Origin: Desulfuromonadales bacterium
GTDB lineage: Bacteria > Desulfobacterota > Desulfuromonadia > Desulfuromonadales > UBA2197
Assembly: GCA_014859605.1 (NCBI GenBank)
Contig: JACUTW010000019.1
Location: 1-36,179 of the forward strand
Direction: 5' to 3'
DNA: 36,179 nt
Shown here one piece after another: positions 22,717 to 33,517 of the stretch. Both the position numbers and the translations under genes were made by a program. The notes beneath the pieces are model-generated. The model saw nothing but the letters and a program-made list of their open reading frames with translations. It ran no database searches and was not told the origin of the DNA. Positions within the stretch are counted from its first letter, which is position 1. Each line of letters begins with the position of its first letter.

Positions 22717-24215
22717 ATGTAGCGACCCTGCTTGATAAACTGCCGATCCTCACACAATGCGGCCCGACCGATCTGACGGTCACGGCACTGTGCAACGATT
22801 CACGGCAAGCCCGAAGCGGCGCCGCCTTCTTTGCTCTGCGCGGCCTGACCCAGGACGGCCACGACTATATTCCGCAAGCGCTGCAACAAGGGGCGAAGAT
22901 CATCTTTATGGAAAGGCCGGTGTTGCTGCCGGCCGACTGTTGCGGCATTGTCGTCGTGGACTGCCGCAAAGCCCTGTCCCAGGCTGCCGCGGAATTTTAC
23001 GACCACCCGGAAACCAGGCTCTGCATGGTCGGCGTCACCGGCACCAACGGCAAGACCACAACCACCTATCTGCTTGAAGCGATTCTGCGCGCCGCCGGCC
23101 AAGCCCCGGCTGTTTTGGGGACGGTGAGCTATCGCTTCAACGCTCTGCAGCAGGAAGCGTCACATACCACCCCTGATGCAATCGAGCTCTTCGCCGCCCT
23201 TGCCACCTTCCAGCAACATGGCGCGACGGCAGCGGTCATGGAGGTCTCATCCCATGCCCTGCACCAATACCGGGTCGAAGGGATCAGTTTTGATGCGGCG
23301 GTCTTTACCAATCTGACGCCGGAACATCTCGATTATCATGCCGACATGGAGGAGTACTTTGCTGCCAAGCGCCTCCTCTTTGCCGAACGCTTAAAACCCG
23401 GGGCGCGCGCCGCCCTGTGCATCGACGACGCTTATGGCGAGCGTCTCGCCAGCGAATTCCCGCAGGCTATCACCTGTGGCCTTGCGCCGCAGGCCGCTGT
23501 CCATCCGCAAAGAATCAAACTCTCACTTGACGGCATCCACGGAACCTTTGCCTCGCCGCTGGGACTGCTTCGCATCGATTCGCGCCTGGTCGGCCCTTTC
23601 AATCTCCAGAATCTCCTCTGCGCAGTTGCTGCCGGCGTCGCCTTGAATCTGCCGGCAACCGCCATCGAAGCCGGCATCGCCGCTGCCCATGCGGTGCCGG
23701 GACGGCTGGAACGGGTCGAAAACGAGCGCGGTGCCCTCATTCTGGTCGATTACGCCCACACCGGCGATGCCCTTGACAAAGCTCTCGCTGCTGTGACCAG
23801 CCTCCAACCGCAAAGGATCATCACTGTCTTTGGCTGCGGTGGCGACCGCGATCGGCGCAAGCGCCCGGTCATGGGGGAGGTTGCCGCCCGCCACTCGGAC
23901 TTGGCGATCGTGACTTCCGACAACCCCCGCACTGAGGACCCGCATGCCATCATCGCCGAGATTGAAAAGGGGGTGCAGCAGATTCATTCGCGCCGCCTGA
24001 GTGAAACTGAAGCACGGCAGGGAGGCAACGGCTATCTGGTCGTCCCCGACCGGCGGCAGGCGATCCGCCTCGCCGTCTCGCTCCTGGCAGCCGGGGATCT
24101 TCTCCTTGTTGCCGGCAAGGGGCACGAAGATTATCAGATTATCGGCAAGGAAAAGTTTCACTTTGACGATCGCGAAGAGTTGCGCGCAGCTCTGTCAACC
24201 GGGGGGCCGGCATGA
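22713..24215 (+). CDS. murE: UDP-MurNAc-L-Ala-D-Glu:meso-diaminopimelate ligase MurE
   Basis: A 500-residue cytoplasmic ATP-dependent ligase that adds the third residue of the stem peptide. The ATP loop is GVTGTNGKTTTTYLLEAIL, the middle domain has TTPDAIEL and ASSHAL-like EVSSHALHQYRVEG, and the C-terminal domain has D403-N-P-R406 in TSDNPRTEDP. This motif selects meso-diaminopimelate over lysine, so the wall is of the DAP type. ATGA overlaps with both ftsI and murF show tight translational coupling. Length is typical for the family. Confidence 0.97.
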   Translation: MNVATLLDKLPILTQCGPTDLTVTALCNDSRQARSGAAFFALRGLTQDGHDYIPQALQQGAKIIFMERPVLLPADCCGIVVVDCRKALSQAAAEFYDHPETRLCMVGVTGTNGKTTTTYLLEAILRAAGQAPAVLGTVSYRFNALQQEASHTTPDAIELFAALATFQQHGATAAVMEVSSHALHQYRVEGISFDAAVFTNLTPEHLDYHADMEEYFAAKRLLFAERLKPGARAALCIDDAYGERLASEFPQAITCGLAPQAAVHPQRIKLSLDGIHGTFASPLGLLRIDSRLVGPFNLQNLLCAVAAGVALNLPATAIEAGIAAAHAVPGRLERVENERGALILVDYAHTGDALDKALAAVTSLQPQRIITVFGCGGDRDRRKRPVMGEVAARHSDLAIVTSDNPRTEDPHAIIAEIEKGVQQIHSRRLSETEARQGGNGYLVVPDRRQAIRLAVSLLAAGDLLLVAGKGHEDYQIIGKEKFHFDDREELRAALSTGGPA

Positions 24216-25603
24216 ACCTTGACCTGCAAAAGATCGCCAGTGCAGTCAATGGCAAACTCCACCCGCATCATGCCCACGGCGAAATTTGCGGCCTCACCAC
24301 TGACAGTCGTACGGTGAAACCCGGCGAACTCTTTGTCGCCTTACGGGGTCCAAACTTCGACGGCCATGACTTCTTTGCCGCCGCCGCTGCCAACGGGGCC
24401 GGGGCCATCCTCTGTGATCATCTGGCCGCAGAATCACCCCTCCCGCAGATCGTTGTCACCGACACCCTGCGGGCCATGGGCGATCTTGCTGCCTTCTGGC
24501 GGCATCGTTTTCACCTGCCGGTTGCCGCTGTCACCGGCTCATCCGGCAAGACGACGACGAAAGAGATGCTGGCTACTATTCTGGACCGGACCGCCCCCGG
24601 CCTGAAGACGGCCGGCAACTTCAACAACTTGATCGGCCTGCCGCTGACAATCTTTCAACTCTCGAGCGCAGCACAATGGGCGGTCCTGGAGATGGGGATG
24701 AGCGAGCGCGGCGAGATTGCCCGCCTGACCGAGATCGCCGTCCCGAGCGTCGGGGTGATAACCAACGTCGCCCCGGCCCACCTGTTGACCATGAAGAGCC
24801 TCGGCGCCATTGCCCGCGCCAAAGGAGAACTCTTTGCAGGACTGCAACCGGGATCGCTGGCGGTAATCAATCTTGATGATGAGCGAGTCGCGGCGATTCC
24901 GGTGGCTAACGGCGTACAGCGGCGCACCTACGGCCTGAACGCCGCCGCCGATATCCGTGCTACAGAGATTCGTCCCGAGGGGGCGGAAGTGCGCTTCGTT
25001 CTGCACGCCGGCGGCGAAACGCGGCCGATCCGCCTCGCTCTTCCGGGACGGCACAATGTCAGCAACGCCCTGGCAGCGGCAGCGGCAGCCCTCGGCATGG
25101 GGCGCACCCTGGATGACATTGTCACAGGACTTGAAGCCTTTGCGCCGGCCAAAGGACGCATGGAGACCCAACTGCTCAGAGATGGCATCGTTTTGATCGA
25201 AGACACTTACAATGCCAACCCGCTCTCGGTCAAAGCTGCCCTCATCGCTCTCGATGAAATGGGGGGGAGCGGCGAGCGCGTCGTCGTTCTCGGGGATATG
25301 CTCGAACTTGGCGAAAGCTCGGCGGATCTGCACCGCGAGGTCGGCGAGTTTGCCGCGGCACACTGTGACCGCCTCCTCCTCCTCGGGCCGGAAAGCCATG
25401 AAATCGCAACAGGAGCCCGTTCTGCCGGTCTGTCCTCGGCCCGCATCGCCCACTGCGCCAATCACAGTGAAGCAACGCAGCGGCTGATTCAGTCCGTCCG
25501 TGCCGGAGACCGTATCCTGATCAAGGGATCGCGAGGGATGAAAATGGAACAGATTACCGCCGAACTGCGCAGCAAACTCGGCCTCCTGCCGACGAAAGGC
25601 TGA
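24212..25603 (+). CDS. murF: UDP-MurNAc-tripeptide:D-Ala-D-Ala ligase MurF
   Basis: A 463-residue cytoplasmic ligase that adds D-Ala-D-Ala (made by Ddl from the same cluster) to give UDP-MurNAc-pentapeptide. It shows an N-terminal substrate domain ([20 protein letters not shown]), the ATP loop [43 protein letters not shown] and the C-terminal [15 protein letters not shown], with [12 protein letters not shown]. All are MurF hallmarks. It overlaps murE by ATGA and ends 4 bp before mraY. Confidence 0.97.
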   Translation: MNLDLQKIASAVNGKLHPHHAHGEICGLTTDSRTVKPGELFVALRGPNFDGHDFFAAAAANGAGAILCDHLAAESPLPQIVVTDTLRAMGDLAAFWRHRFHLPVAAVTGSSGKTTTKEMLATILDRTAPGLKTAGNFNNLIGLPLTIFQLSSAAQWAVLEMGMSERGEIARLTEIAVPSVGVITNVAPAHLLTMKSLGAIARAKGELFAGLQPGSLAVINLDDERVAAIPVANGVQRRTYGLNAAADIRATEIRPEGAEVRFVLHAGGETRPIRLALPGRHNVSNALAAAAAALGMGRTLDDIVTGLEAFAPAKGRMETQLLRDGIVLIEDTYNANPLSVKAALIALDEMGGSGERVVVLGDMLELGESSADLHREVGEFAAAHCDRLLLLGPESHEIATGARSAGLSSARIAHCANHSEATQRLIQSVRAGDRILIKGSRGMKMEQITAELRSKLGLLPTKG

Positions 25604-25607
25604 CCGG

Positions 25608-26681
25608 ATGCTTTATCATCTCCTTTATCCCCTGCATACCTACATCTCGGCCTTTGGCGTCTTTCGCTATATAACCTTCCGCTCGATCTACGCGACGATC
25701 ACCGCCCTGCTGATTGCCTTTCTTCTCGGCCCCTGGCTGATCAAAAAATTGCAGCACCTGCAGATCGGTCAAACCATCCGCCGCGACGGGCCGGAATCGC
25801 ACTTCAAAAAGGAAGGGACGCCGACTATGGGGGGGACGCTGATCCTCCTCTCCATCGTTCTGCCGACCCTCCTTTGGGCTGATCTGACCAATCTTTATGT
25901 CTGGATCGTCCTCTTTGTCACCATCAGCTTTGGCGCGGTCGGCTTTATCGATGACTGGCGCAAGATCAAGGAAAAGAACAGCAAGGGACTCTCAGCCCGG
26001 CAGAAGATGTTCTGGCTGACACTGATCGCCTGCGTTGCCACTATTTTGCTTTATCTCAGTGGTTTCAAGACGACTGTTGCCTTCCCCTTCTTCAAGACCT
26101 TCCGACCTGATTTCGGCCTGCTTTACATCCCCTTTGCGGTGCTGGTGATTGTCGGCGCCGGCAATGCCGTCAACCTGACCGATGGCCTCGACGGCCTGGC
26201 GATCGGGCCGATGGTGATTGCCGCGGGGACCTATCTGATCTTCGCATATGCCGCCGGCAACTTCAAAGTAGCGGAATACCTGCAGATTACCGGCGTCAAT
26301 GGCGCCGGTGAACTCAGTGTCCTTTGCGGCGCCATGGTCGGCGCCGGGCTCGGCTTCCTGTGGTTTAATACTTACCCAGCTCAGGTCTTTATGGGCGATG
26401 TCGGCAGTCTCTCCCTCGGTGGCGCCCTGGGGACAATTGCCATCATCACCAAGCAGGAGTTGGTCCTGCTCGTGGTCGGCGGGATCTTTGTTATGGAGGC
26501 CCTATCGGTCATCGTCCAGGTGACCTCCTTTCGCCTCTACGGCAAACGGGTCTTCCGCATGGCGCCGATTCATCACCATTTTGAACTCAAGGGCTGGCCG
26601 GAACCAAAAATTATCGTCCGCTTCTGGATCATCAGTATTCTGCTGGCCTTGATTGCGATATCCACCCTGAAACTGCGTTAG
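25608..26681 (+). CDS. mraY: Phospho-MurNAc-pentapeptide transferase MraY
   Basis: A 357-residue polytopic inner-membrane enzyme that moves phospho-MurNAc-pentapeptide from UDP to undecaprenyl phosphate, forming lipid I. About ten membrane helices are visible. Catalytic motifs are present: IDDWRKI in the first cytoplasmic loop, [16 protein letters not shown], the [11 protein letters not shown] loop and the [19 protein letters not shown] histidine loop. Start ATG 25608 follows murF by 4 bp, with only a weak ribosome site, so coupling is likely. Length is typical. Confidence 0.98.
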   Translation: MLYHLLYPLHTYISAFGVFRYITFRSIYATITALLIAFLLGPWLIKKLQHLQIGQTIRRDGPESHFKKEGTPTMGGTLILLSIVLPTLLWADLTNLYVWIVLFVTISFGAVGFIDDWRKIKEKNSKGLSARQKMFWLTLIACVATILLYLSGFKTTVAFPFFKTFRPDFGLLYIPFAVLVIVGAGNAVNLTDGLDGLAIGPMVIAAGTYLIFAYAAGNFKVAEYLQITGVNGAGELSVLCGAMVGAGLGFLWFNTYPAQVFMGDVGSLSLGGALGTIAIITKQELVLLVVGGIFVMEALSVIVQVTSFRLYGKRVFRMAPIHHHFELKGWPEPKIIVRFWIISILLALIAISTLKLR

Positions 26682-26695
26682 CGAACCGGGAAACC

Positions 26696-28051
26696 ATGAT
26701 GCGCGTCGAATATCCGCAGCAAAAGATTATGATTGTCGGTGCCGGTCGCACCGGCATCGCCCTCTGCCGCTACTTTATCGGCCGCGGCGCCGCATTGACG
26801 CTGTCGGACGCACGCCCGGCTGAAAAGATCACAGAGCGAGACGAACTCAGCCGCCTCGGCATCGCCCTCGATCTCGGCGGTCATACCACCGCAAAATTTT
26901 TAGCCAGCGACCTGATCGTCATCAGTCCCGGCGTCTCTCTCCAACTGCCGGCCCTCCAGCTTGCGACGGCGGCCAACATTCCAATCTTAGGCGAGATCGA
27001 AATCGCTTGTCGTGAATTCGATGTGCCCCTTATCGCCATTACCGGCACCAACGGCAAATCGACGACCACGACACTGCTTGGCGCCATCCATTCCGCCTGG
27101 GGGAAACACCCCTTTGTCGGCGGCAATCTCGGGACTCCGCTTATTGAAGCGACGCAGCGCAACGAGTACGATGTCATCGTCGCCGAGATCTCATCCTTTC
27201 AACTCGAAGCCGTCGAGCAGTTTCATCCCCGCTACGCACTGCTGCTCAACCTGAGTGAAGATCACCTCGATCGCTATCCCGACATGGCGAGCTATATTGC
27301 CGCCAAACGGGAGATCTTCAAGCGCATGACGCCCCGCGACGTTGCCATTCTCAACGCCGGGGATGCCCACACTGCCACCTTCAGCGAAACGATTACAGCC
27401 CGAAAGATCTACTTTTCCTCGCAACGGATCTTAACCGAGGGGATGAGCTTTGACGGCACCAGCATTATCTGGCGTTACCAGGGGAACGAACACCTCTTCC
27501 CGGTCAACGAACTGCTGATTAAAGGCCTGCACAACATCGAGAACGTCATGGCCGCCTTGATCCCGCCCCTTTGTGAGGGCTGTCCGCCTGAAATCGCCTG
27601 GCAGGCAGCCTGCGCCTTTCGCGGTCTGGAACACCGGATGAACCTGGTGCGCATCCTGAACGAGGTCGCCTGGTATAACGACTCGAAGGGGACCAACGTC
27701 GGCAGCGTCGTCAAGAGTCTGGAGGGATTAACTCCGCCGGTGACGTTGATTGCCGGGGGGAAAGATAAGGGGGGAGACTATGCTCCTCTCGCCGAACTCA
27801 TTCACAGCAAAGTCCGCCATCTTATCCTGATTGGCGAGGCGAGCGACCGGATTGCTGCCGCCCTTGGCAGCTTGACTCATACTGTCCGCGTCCCTTCCCT
27901 CGAAGCTGCGGTGACTCTGGCGCACCAACTGACGGAAGCCGGGGGGACCGTCCTCCTTTCGCCGGGATGTTCGAGTTTCGATATGTTCACGAGTTACGCC
28001 GAACGCGGCAACATCTTTAGCGCTGCCGTCAACAATTTGCCAGGAGCGTAG
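26696..28051 (+). CDS. murD: UDP-MurNAc-L-Ala:D-Glu ligase MurD
   Basis: A 451-residue cytoplasmic ligase that adds D-glutamate, the second residue of the stem peptide. It has an N-terminal Rossmann-like domain (IMIVGAGRTGIALCRYF), the ATP loop AITGTNGKSTTTTLLGAI, GGNLGTPL, AEISSFQLE, NLSEDHLDRY and, at the C-terminus, NDSKGTNVGSV, AGGKDKGGDY and LLSPGCSSFDMF, the MurD signature. Two adjacent ATGs (26696, 26699) are possible starts. It lies 14 bp after mraY and 2 bp before ftsW. Confidence 0.97.
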   Translation: MMRVEYPQQKIMIVGAGRTGIALCRYFIGRGAALTLSDARPAEKITERDELSRLGIALDLGGHTTAKFLASDLIVISPGVSLQLPALQLATAANIPILGEIEIACREFDVPLIAITGTNGKSTTTTLLGAIHSAWGKHPFVGGNLGTPLIEATQRNEYDVIVAEISSFQLEAVEQFHPRYALLLNLSEDHLDRYPDMASYIAAKREIFKRMTPRDVAILNAGDAHTATFSETITARKIYFSSQRILTEGMSFDGTSIIWRYQGNEHLFPVNELLIKGLHNIENVMAALIPPLCEGCPPEIAWQAACAFRGLEHRMNLVRILNEVAWYNDSKGTNVGSVVKSLEGLTPPVTLIAGGKDKGGDYAPLAELIHSKVRHLILIGEASDRIAAALGSLTHTVRVPSLEAAVTLAHQLTEAGGTVLLSPGCSSFDMFTSYAERGNIFSAAVNNLPGA

Positions 28052-28053
28052 CC

Positions 28054-29187
28054 ATGAGCGAAAAGGCCATAGCCCCGCCGCGCGAATACGACTGGTTTAT
28101 CCTCCTCCTTGCGGTCTTTTTGACCGCCGTCGGAGTGGTCATGGTCTATTCGTCTTCGGCGGAGATGGCCGACACCATCCAACGTTACCGTGGTGACGAT
28201 CTCTACTTTCTCAAACGACAGGCGGCCTACGCGGCTCTCGGTTTTACCGCGATGATGATTACGATGCGGATCGATTACAAGAAGTTACGCCGCCTTGCCG
28301 TCCCCGGCCTGTTGTTCTGCATGCTCTTGCTCATCGCCGTCTTCATCCCCGGCCTTGGCAACAAGGCCGGCGGAGCTTCGCGCTGGCTCAATGTCGGGAT
28401 CAATCTGCAGCCGGTCGAACTCGCGAAAATCGCTCTGATCCTGTACATGGCCCACTCTTTGACCAAGAAGCAGGATAAAGTCAAAAGTTTCAAACTCGGG
28501 ATCCTGCCGTACATGATTGTGGTCGGAGGGATCCTCGTCCTCCTCCTGCTACAACCCGATCTCGGCAGTGCCATGACTCTGGTTATGGTCGCCGCGGCGA
28601 TGCTCTTCGTCGCCGGGATGCGTTACCAACACATTGCCGCACTCATCACCATCCTGATTCCTCCTTTGATCCTCCTCATCGCCACCAGCAGCTATCGCAT
28701 GAAGCGGATTTCCGCCTTCTTCGACCCGTGGCAGGATCCGACCGACAAGGGGTTGCAAATTATTCAAAGCTGGATTGCCATCGGCAGCGGCGGACTATTT
28801 GGCAAGGGACTCGGCGAAGGCCGGCAGAAACTCTTCTATCTGCCGGAAGCGCATACCGACTTTATCCTTTCGGTTATCGGCGAAGAGATGGGCTTTATCG
28901 GCTTCATCGTAATTGTCGCCTGCGTCTACTTCCTTTTTCGCCGCGGCATGCATACGGCCTTTACCGCCCCCGACGATTTCGGGCGTTATCTCGCTTTCGG
29001 AATTACCTTTCTCCTCGCCTTTGAAGCCGCTTTTAACATGTGTGTTGTCCTCGGCCTCGTTCCGACCAAGGGATTGGCCCTCCCCTTTATCTCCTACGGC
29101 GGATCAAGTTTGATTTGCACTTTGACGGCAATCGGCATCCTCCTCAATATTTCGAGTCAGACCCAGGTCAAGGCGGTGCAGCCATGA
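28054..29187 (+). CDS. ftsW: Septal peptidoglycan glycosyltransferase FtsW
   Basis: A 377-residue SEDS-family membrane protein with about ten helices. It polymerises lipid II into glycan strands at the septum together with the class B PBP encoded upstream. SEDS landmarks are visible: GGASRWLNVGINLQPVELAKIALILYMA, LLLQPDLGSAM, the large extracytoplasmic loop with GSGGLFGKGLGEGRQKLFYLPEAHTDFILSVIGEEMGF, and the C-terminal PTKGLALPFISYGGSSL. The name FtsW rather than RodA rests on its place in the dcw cluster. It ends with an ATGA overlap into murG. Confidence 0.96.
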   Translation: MSEKAIAPPREYDWFILLLAVFLTAVGVVMVYSSSAEMADTIQRYRGDDLYFLKRQAAYAALGFTAMMITMRIDYKKLRRLAVPGLLFCMLLLIAVFIPGLGNKAGGASRWLNVGINLQPVELAKIALILYMAHSLTKKQDKVKSFKLGILPYMIVVGGILVLLLLQPDLGSAMTLVMVAAAMLFVAGMRYQHIAALITILIPPLILLIATSSYRMKRISAFFDPWQDPTDKGLQIIQSWIAIGSGGLFGKGLGEGRQKLFYLPEAHTDFILSVIGEEMGFIGFIVIVACVYFLFRRGMHTAFTAPDDFGRYLAFGITFLLAFEAAFNMCVVLGLVPTKGLALPFISYGGSSLICTLTAIGILLNISSQTQVKAVQP

Positions 29188-30263
29188 GAATGCTCCTGGC
29201 CGGCGGCGGCACCGGCGGACACCTCTTCCCGGCGGTAGCGCTGGCGCAGCGCCTGCTCGAAACTGATGCATCAGCACAAGTCCTCTTTATCGGTACCGCG
29301 AACGGGATTGAGGCGACAGTCCTCCCGGAACTCGGTCTGCCCCTCGAAACCATCCAAATCTCGGGGATTGCCGGGCGGGGGTGGCTGGGGCGCTTGCGAA
29401 TCGCTCCAACCTTATTAAAAAGTGTGCGGCAATCTCTCGCTATTCTCAAAAAATTTCAACCGGATCTCGTCGTCGGCGTTGGTGGTTATGCTTCCGGTCC
29501 GGCTCTGCTTGCGGCCCGCCTTGCCGGGGTTCCTTTTCTGATTCACGAGCAGAATGCCGAATTCGGCCTGACCAATCGTTTTCTGTCCCGCTGGGCGCAA
29601 CGGATCTGCCTCTCCTTCCCGCCGCCCGGCGACCGTCCGCTGCCGCCAGAACGCACAGTCGTCACCGGCAATCCGGTGCGTCACGGCATGACTGCCGTCG
29701 GGCCGATCCCGACAGAAGAACGTACCCTGCTGGTCTTCGGTGGCAGTCGCGGCGCCCAGGCAATCAACGATGCGGTTGTGGCAGCCCTTCCGGCACTCCG
29801 CCAGCTCTGCCCCGAACTGCGCATTATCCATCAGACCGGCAGCACTGATTACGAACGAATCGTCGCCGCTTATACTGCGCTCGGTCTGAGCACAAAGGAT
29901 CTCTCCCCGTTTCTGCAAGATATGGCGAGTGCTTATGCGCAGGCCCATCTGGTTCTGTGTCGTGCCGGCGCGACGACACTGGCAGAATTAACCGCAACCG
30001 GCCGACCGGCGATCTTGATCCCCTACCCCTATGCCGCTGCTGACCATCAAACCGCGAATGCACGAATCTTAGCGGAGCAGGGAGCAGCCCTCCTTTTGCC
30101 GCAGAGCGAAATCTCGGCAACGACCCTGGCGACCCTCCTGGGGAATCTTTTGAATGATCGCCCGACCCTGCTGCGGATGGGAGCAATCGCCCGCTCCCTC
30201 GGACAACCCGCTGCTGTCGACAAATTACTGGCCGAGTGCCACAGCATTGCCAGGAAAGGCTGA
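29184..30263 (+). CDS. murG: Lipid II synthase MurG (GlcNAc transferase)
   Basis: A 359-residue peripheral membrane glycosyltransferase (GT28) that adds GlcNAc to lipid I, giving lipid II. Motifs are the N-terminal [68 protein letters not shown] and the UDP-GlcNAc site [38 protein letters not shown] 29184 is the start (overlapping the ftsW stop as ATGA); the frame is open further upstream only by chance inside ftsW. It ends 2 bp before murC. Confidence 0.97.
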   Translation: MRMLLAGGGTGGHLFPAVALAQRLLETDASAQVLFIGTANGIEATVLPELGLPLETIQISGIAGRGWLGRLRIAPTLLKSVRQSLAILKKFQPDLVVGVGGYASGPALLAARLAGVPFLIHEQNAEFGLTNRFLSRWAQRICLSFPPPGDRPLPPERTVVTGNPVRHGMTAVGPIPTEERTLLVFGGSRGAQAINDAVVAALPALRQLCPELRIIHQTGSTDYERIVAAYTALGLSTKDLSPFLQDMASAYAQAHLVLCRAGATTLAELTATGRPAILIPYPYAAADHQTANARILAEQGAALLLPQSEISATTLATLLGNLLNDRPTLLRMGAIARSLGQPAAVDKLLAECHSIARKG

Positions 30264-30265
30264 AT

Positions 30266-31660
30266 ATGTACGGAAAAATACGCAAAATCCACTTTATCGG
30301 CATCGGCGGCATCGGCATGAGCGGTATTGCCGAAGTCCTGCTTAATCTCAATTATCAGATCTCCGGCTCGGATCTCCGCGCCAGTGACATTACCCAGCGC
30401 CTCGGGGCGATGGGGGCGGAGATCTATCTCGGCCATGCGGCCAGCAACCTGCGCGATGTTGATGTCGTTGTCACTTCGAGTGCGGTCAAGACCGATAACC
30501 CGGAAGTCATTGAAGCGTTACGCCGCCTGATTCCAGTGATCCCCCGCGCCGAGATGCTTGCCGAATTGATGCGGATGAAGTACGGCATTGCGGTTGCCGG
30601 CACACACGGCAAGACGACAACCACGAGTATGGTCGCCACGCTCCTTTGTCACGGCGACCTTGATCCGACGGCAGTCATCGGCGGCCGACTGGATGCCTTT
30701 GGATCCAACGCCAAACTCGGTCAGGGGCAGTTCCTTGTCGCCGAGGCCGATGAATCGGATGGCTCCTTCCTCAAACTCTCGCCGACGATTGCGATTGTGA
30801 CCAACATCGATGCCGACCACCTTGACTTCTATCGCGACCTTGAGGAGATCAAGGAGACCTTTGTCGAATTTATCAATAAAATCCCCTTTTATGGCCGCGC
30901 TATCCTGTGTCTCGATGACAAGAATATTCAAGGCATTATCCCCCAGATCCGCAAACGCTTCACGACTTACGGCTTCTCAGCCCAGGCCGATTTTCAGGCA
31001 AGCGAAGTCGAACATCGGGCGCTGCAGACCTCCTTTGCCGTCGATTACTGCGGGCAGCGACTCGGCCGCATCTCCTTCCAGATGCCCGGCGACCATAACG
31101 TTCTCAATGCTCTGGCCGCAACCGCCGCGGCAATGGAGGTGGGGCTCGATTTTGCAACGATCGCGTCCGGCTTTAAAAATTTTGGCGGAGTGCAGCGGCG
31201 CTTTCAAATCAAGGATGAAATTAACGGCATCATGATCGTTGATGACTACGGCCACCATCCGGCAGAGATCAAGGCAACGCTCAATGCCGCCCGAAACGGT
31301 TGGGAGCGGCGGATTGTGACCGTCTTTCAACCTCACCGCTACAGCCGCACTGCTGCCCTGTTTGATGATTTTACGACCGCTTTTTATGAAACCGATCAAC
31401 TGATCATCCTCGACATCTATGCCGCCGGCGAAGACGCAATTGATGGCATCAGTTCAGCAAAACTCGCCGCCCAGGTCACCGGACACGGGCACAAAGACGT
31501 TCATTACATCGCTGATCGCGAAAAGGTCCTCGCCCACCTCCTGAGCAATTGTCAAAAAGGGGATATTGTCATCACCATGGGCGCTGGTAATGTCTGGCAA
31601 ATCGGCGAAGAATTTGCCAAGAAGCTGCACGCTGACGCTGGGCAGCAGGAGAGTCTATGA
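30266..31660 (+). CDS. murC: UDP-MurNAc:L-alanine ligase MurC
   Basis: A 464-residue cytoplasmic ligase that adds the first stem-peptide residue, L-Ala, to UDP-MurNAc. It shows [20 protein letters not shown] loop [63 protein letters not shown] and [16 protein letters not shown], all diagnostic of MurC. I start at ATG 30266 ([15 protein letters not shown]); the frame also opens at 30236, inside murG. It overlaps ddl by ATGA. In many relatives murB follows murC at this point; here there is no room for it. Confidence 0.97.
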   Translation: MYGKIRKIHFIGIGGIGMSGIAEVLLNLNYQISGSDLRASDITQRLGAMGAEIYLGHAASNLRDVDVVVTSSAVKTDNPEVIEALRRLIPVIPRAEMLAELMRMKYGIAVAGTHGKTTTTSMVATLLCHGDLDPTAVIGGRLDAFGSNAKLGQGQFLVAEADESDGSFLKLSPTIAIVTNIDADHLDFYRDLEEIKETFVEFINKIPFYGRAILCLDDKNIQGIIPQIRKRFTTYGFSAQADFQASEVEHRALQTSFAVDYCGQRLGRISFQMPGDHNVLNALAATAAAMEVGLDFATIASGFKNFGGVQRRFQIKDEINGIMIVDDYGHHPAEIKATLNAARNGWERRIVTVFQPHRYSRTAALFDDFTTAFYETDQLIILDIYAAGEDAIDGISSAKLAAQVTGHGHKDVHYIADREKVLAHLLSNCQKGDIVITMGAGNVWQIGEEFAKKLHADAGQQESL

Positions 31661-32583
31661 ACCGGGACGAACTGCGCAAAAAGAAAATAGCGGTCCTTTA
31701 CGGCGGCGTCTCCTCGGAGCGGGAAATTTCGTTACGGACCGGCCGGGCCGTACTAACGGCGCTGAACCGCTGTGGCTACAATGCCGTCGGGATCGATGCC
31801 GATCGCGATCTCGCTGCCAAGCTTGTTGCTGCCGGAGCAGAAGTCGTCTTTATCGCCCTGCACGGTCGACATGGTGAAGACGGCACCGTTCAGGGGCTAC
31901 TGGAGATCCTCGAACTCCCCTACACGGGCAGCGGTGTCCTCGCATCAAGTATGGCTATGGATAAAGTGACGACCAAGCGCTTGTTCCTGCAGCAGGGGAT
32001 CGCCACACCGGACTTTTGCGTTTACCAGCATGGCGACAGTGTTGAAAACTTCACGGCGCAGATCAAACACTGGCCGGTCATCGCCAAACCAGTCCACGAA
32101 GGCTCGACAATCGGCGTCACGATAGCGCACAACTCAAAGGAGTTAGCGGCGGGGCTCGAAGCCGGCCTGGCCTATGATCGCACTATCCTGATCGAGGAAT
32201 TTATCCAGGGCGAGGAAGCAACAGTGAGCGTGCTCAATGGTGTGGCTCTCCCGGTCATTCAGGTCGTTCCTAAGAGCGGCTTCTATGATTTTTCCTCGAA
32301 ATATACGGCCGGACAGACGGAATACCTCCTTCCCGCACCCTTCTCGCAGGAGATTTATGCGGAACTCCAGGAGGCTGCTGTCGCCGCCGTAACCATCCTC
32401 GACTGCCTTGGCGCGGCCCGGGCAGATTTCATGATCAAAAATGGCAGGATCTACTGCCTTGAGGTGAATACGATTCCCGGGATGACTGAAACCAGCCTCC
32501 TCCCCAAAGCTGCGGCGCACGCCGGAATCGATTTTGATGAACTGGTTCAGCGCATTCTCGAAAGTGCCGCAACGGGGAAGTAG
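31657..32583 (+). CDS. ddl: D-alanine-D-alanine ligase
   Basis: A 308-residue ATP-grasp enzyme that joins two D-alanines for MurF. It has an N-terminal [54 protein letters not shown], the ATP-binding region around [16 protein letters not shown], and C-terminal metal ligands in [33 protein letters not shown]. Tyr in the omega loop region ([17 protein letters not shown]) points to D-Ala-D-Ala rather than D-Ala-D-lactate. Its start overlaps the murC stop; ftsQ begins 9 bp after its stop. Confidence 0.97.
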   Translation: MNRDELRKKKIAVLYGGVSSEREISLRTGRAVLTALNRCGYNAVGIDADRDLAAKLVAAGAEVVFIALHGRHGEDGTVQGLLEILELPYTGSGVLASSMAMDKVTTKRLFLQQGIATPDFCVYQHGDSVENFTAQIKHWPVIAKPVHEGSTIGVTIAHNSKELAAGLEAGLAYDRTILIEEFIQGEEATVSVLNGVALPVIQVVPKSGFYDFSSKYTAGQTEYLLPAPFSQEIYAELQEAAVAAVTILDCLGAARADFMIKNGRIYCLEVNTIPGMTETSLLPKAAAHAGIDFDELVQRILESAATGK

Positions 32584-32592
32584 AGGTTAACC

Positions 32593-33489
32593 ATGCGCGA
32601 CTTCAAACCAAAACGCTCGAATCAAGTCACGGCGACGCGTTATACAAAGACAACAGTCAAGCCGAACCGGAAGCGCAAGGAGGCGAAGCCTCCGCGGGAT
32701 TGGGGGAAGTTTTTCTCCCGAACCTATCACTTCAGCAAGTGGCCCTCCCTTGCCTGTGGGGTGGGACTGATTCTTGTTGTCCTTTTCCAGGCGGGCAAAT
32801 CGACAATTTGCGATTCAAACTTTTTTCGGGTCGCAAATATTGACGTAATCAACGAAGGACGAGTCGACGTTTCCACAGTCCGCGAACTCTCTGGGGTGCA
32901 AACCGGATTAAGTATGTTTAAACTTGACCTCAAAGACATCGGTACCAGGATTGAAAAAAATCCCTGGATCGCCAGCGTTGAAGTCGAACGGATCTTTCCC
33001 CGGACCGTGACGATCAAGGTCACAGAATTTATCCCTGCAGCCATTCTCAATCATGGCTGTCTTTATTATGTCGCACGCGATGGAACGGTCTTTAAGCCCC
33101 TTGAAATGGGTGAGAAAATTAATTTTCCCCTGTTGACCGGAATGGAACAAAAGGATATCTTGAAAAATCGTGAGGAGACGCGATTACTCCTGGCCGGCGC
33201 CATCCGCTTAGCAGAATCGCTCCAATCACGCAAAGCGTTCAACCTGCAAAAACTCTCAGAAATCCGGATAGATCCCTTGCAAGGTTATGAGTTAATGACG
33301 CTGCACGGCGGCGTGCCGGTGAAAATCGGTTTTGATGACTTTGAACCCAAGCTGGTGCGCCTGGAACGGATCTATGCTGAAATTGAATCACGCTTGTCGG
33401 TGACGCAATATATCGATCTTAATTCTGCCGATCGTGTCATTGTTAAACTCGATCCGGTTGTTATCCAAAGCGAACAAGAAAAAAGTTAA
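32593..33489 (+). CDS. ftsQ: Cell division protein FtsQ
   Basis: A 298-residue bitopic division protein. It has a very basic cytoplasmic N-terminus (1-45, many Lys/Arg), one membrane helix (about 50-67, PSLACGVGLILVVLFQAG) and a periplasmic POTRA domain (about 78-147; FFRVANIDVINEGRVDVSTVREL, NPWIASVEVERIFPRTVTIKVTEFIPAA). A beta domain follows (GTVFKPLEM, INFPLLTG, YIDLNSADRVIVKL). It links FtsL/FtsB to the ring. The N-terminal tail is longer and more basic than in E. coli FtsQ. Position between ddl and ftsA is conserved. Confidence 0.94.
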   Translation: MRDFKPKRSNQVTATRYTKTTVKPNRKRKEAKPPRDWGKFFSRTYHFSKWPSLACGVGLILVVLFQAGKSTICDSNFFRVANIDVINEGRVDVSTVRELSGVQTGLSMFKLDLKDIGTRIEKNPWIASVEVERIFPRTVTIKVTEFIPAAILNHGCLYYVARDGTVFKPLEMGEKINFPLLTGMEQKDILKNREETRLLLAGAIRLAESLQSRKAFNLQKLSEIRIDPLQGYELMTLHGGVPVKIGFDDFEPKLVRLERIYAEIESRLSVTQYIDLNSADRVIVKLDPVVIQSEQEKS

Positions 33490-33517
33490 ACCTTAAATCA
33501 TACACAAGGGGCAAGTT

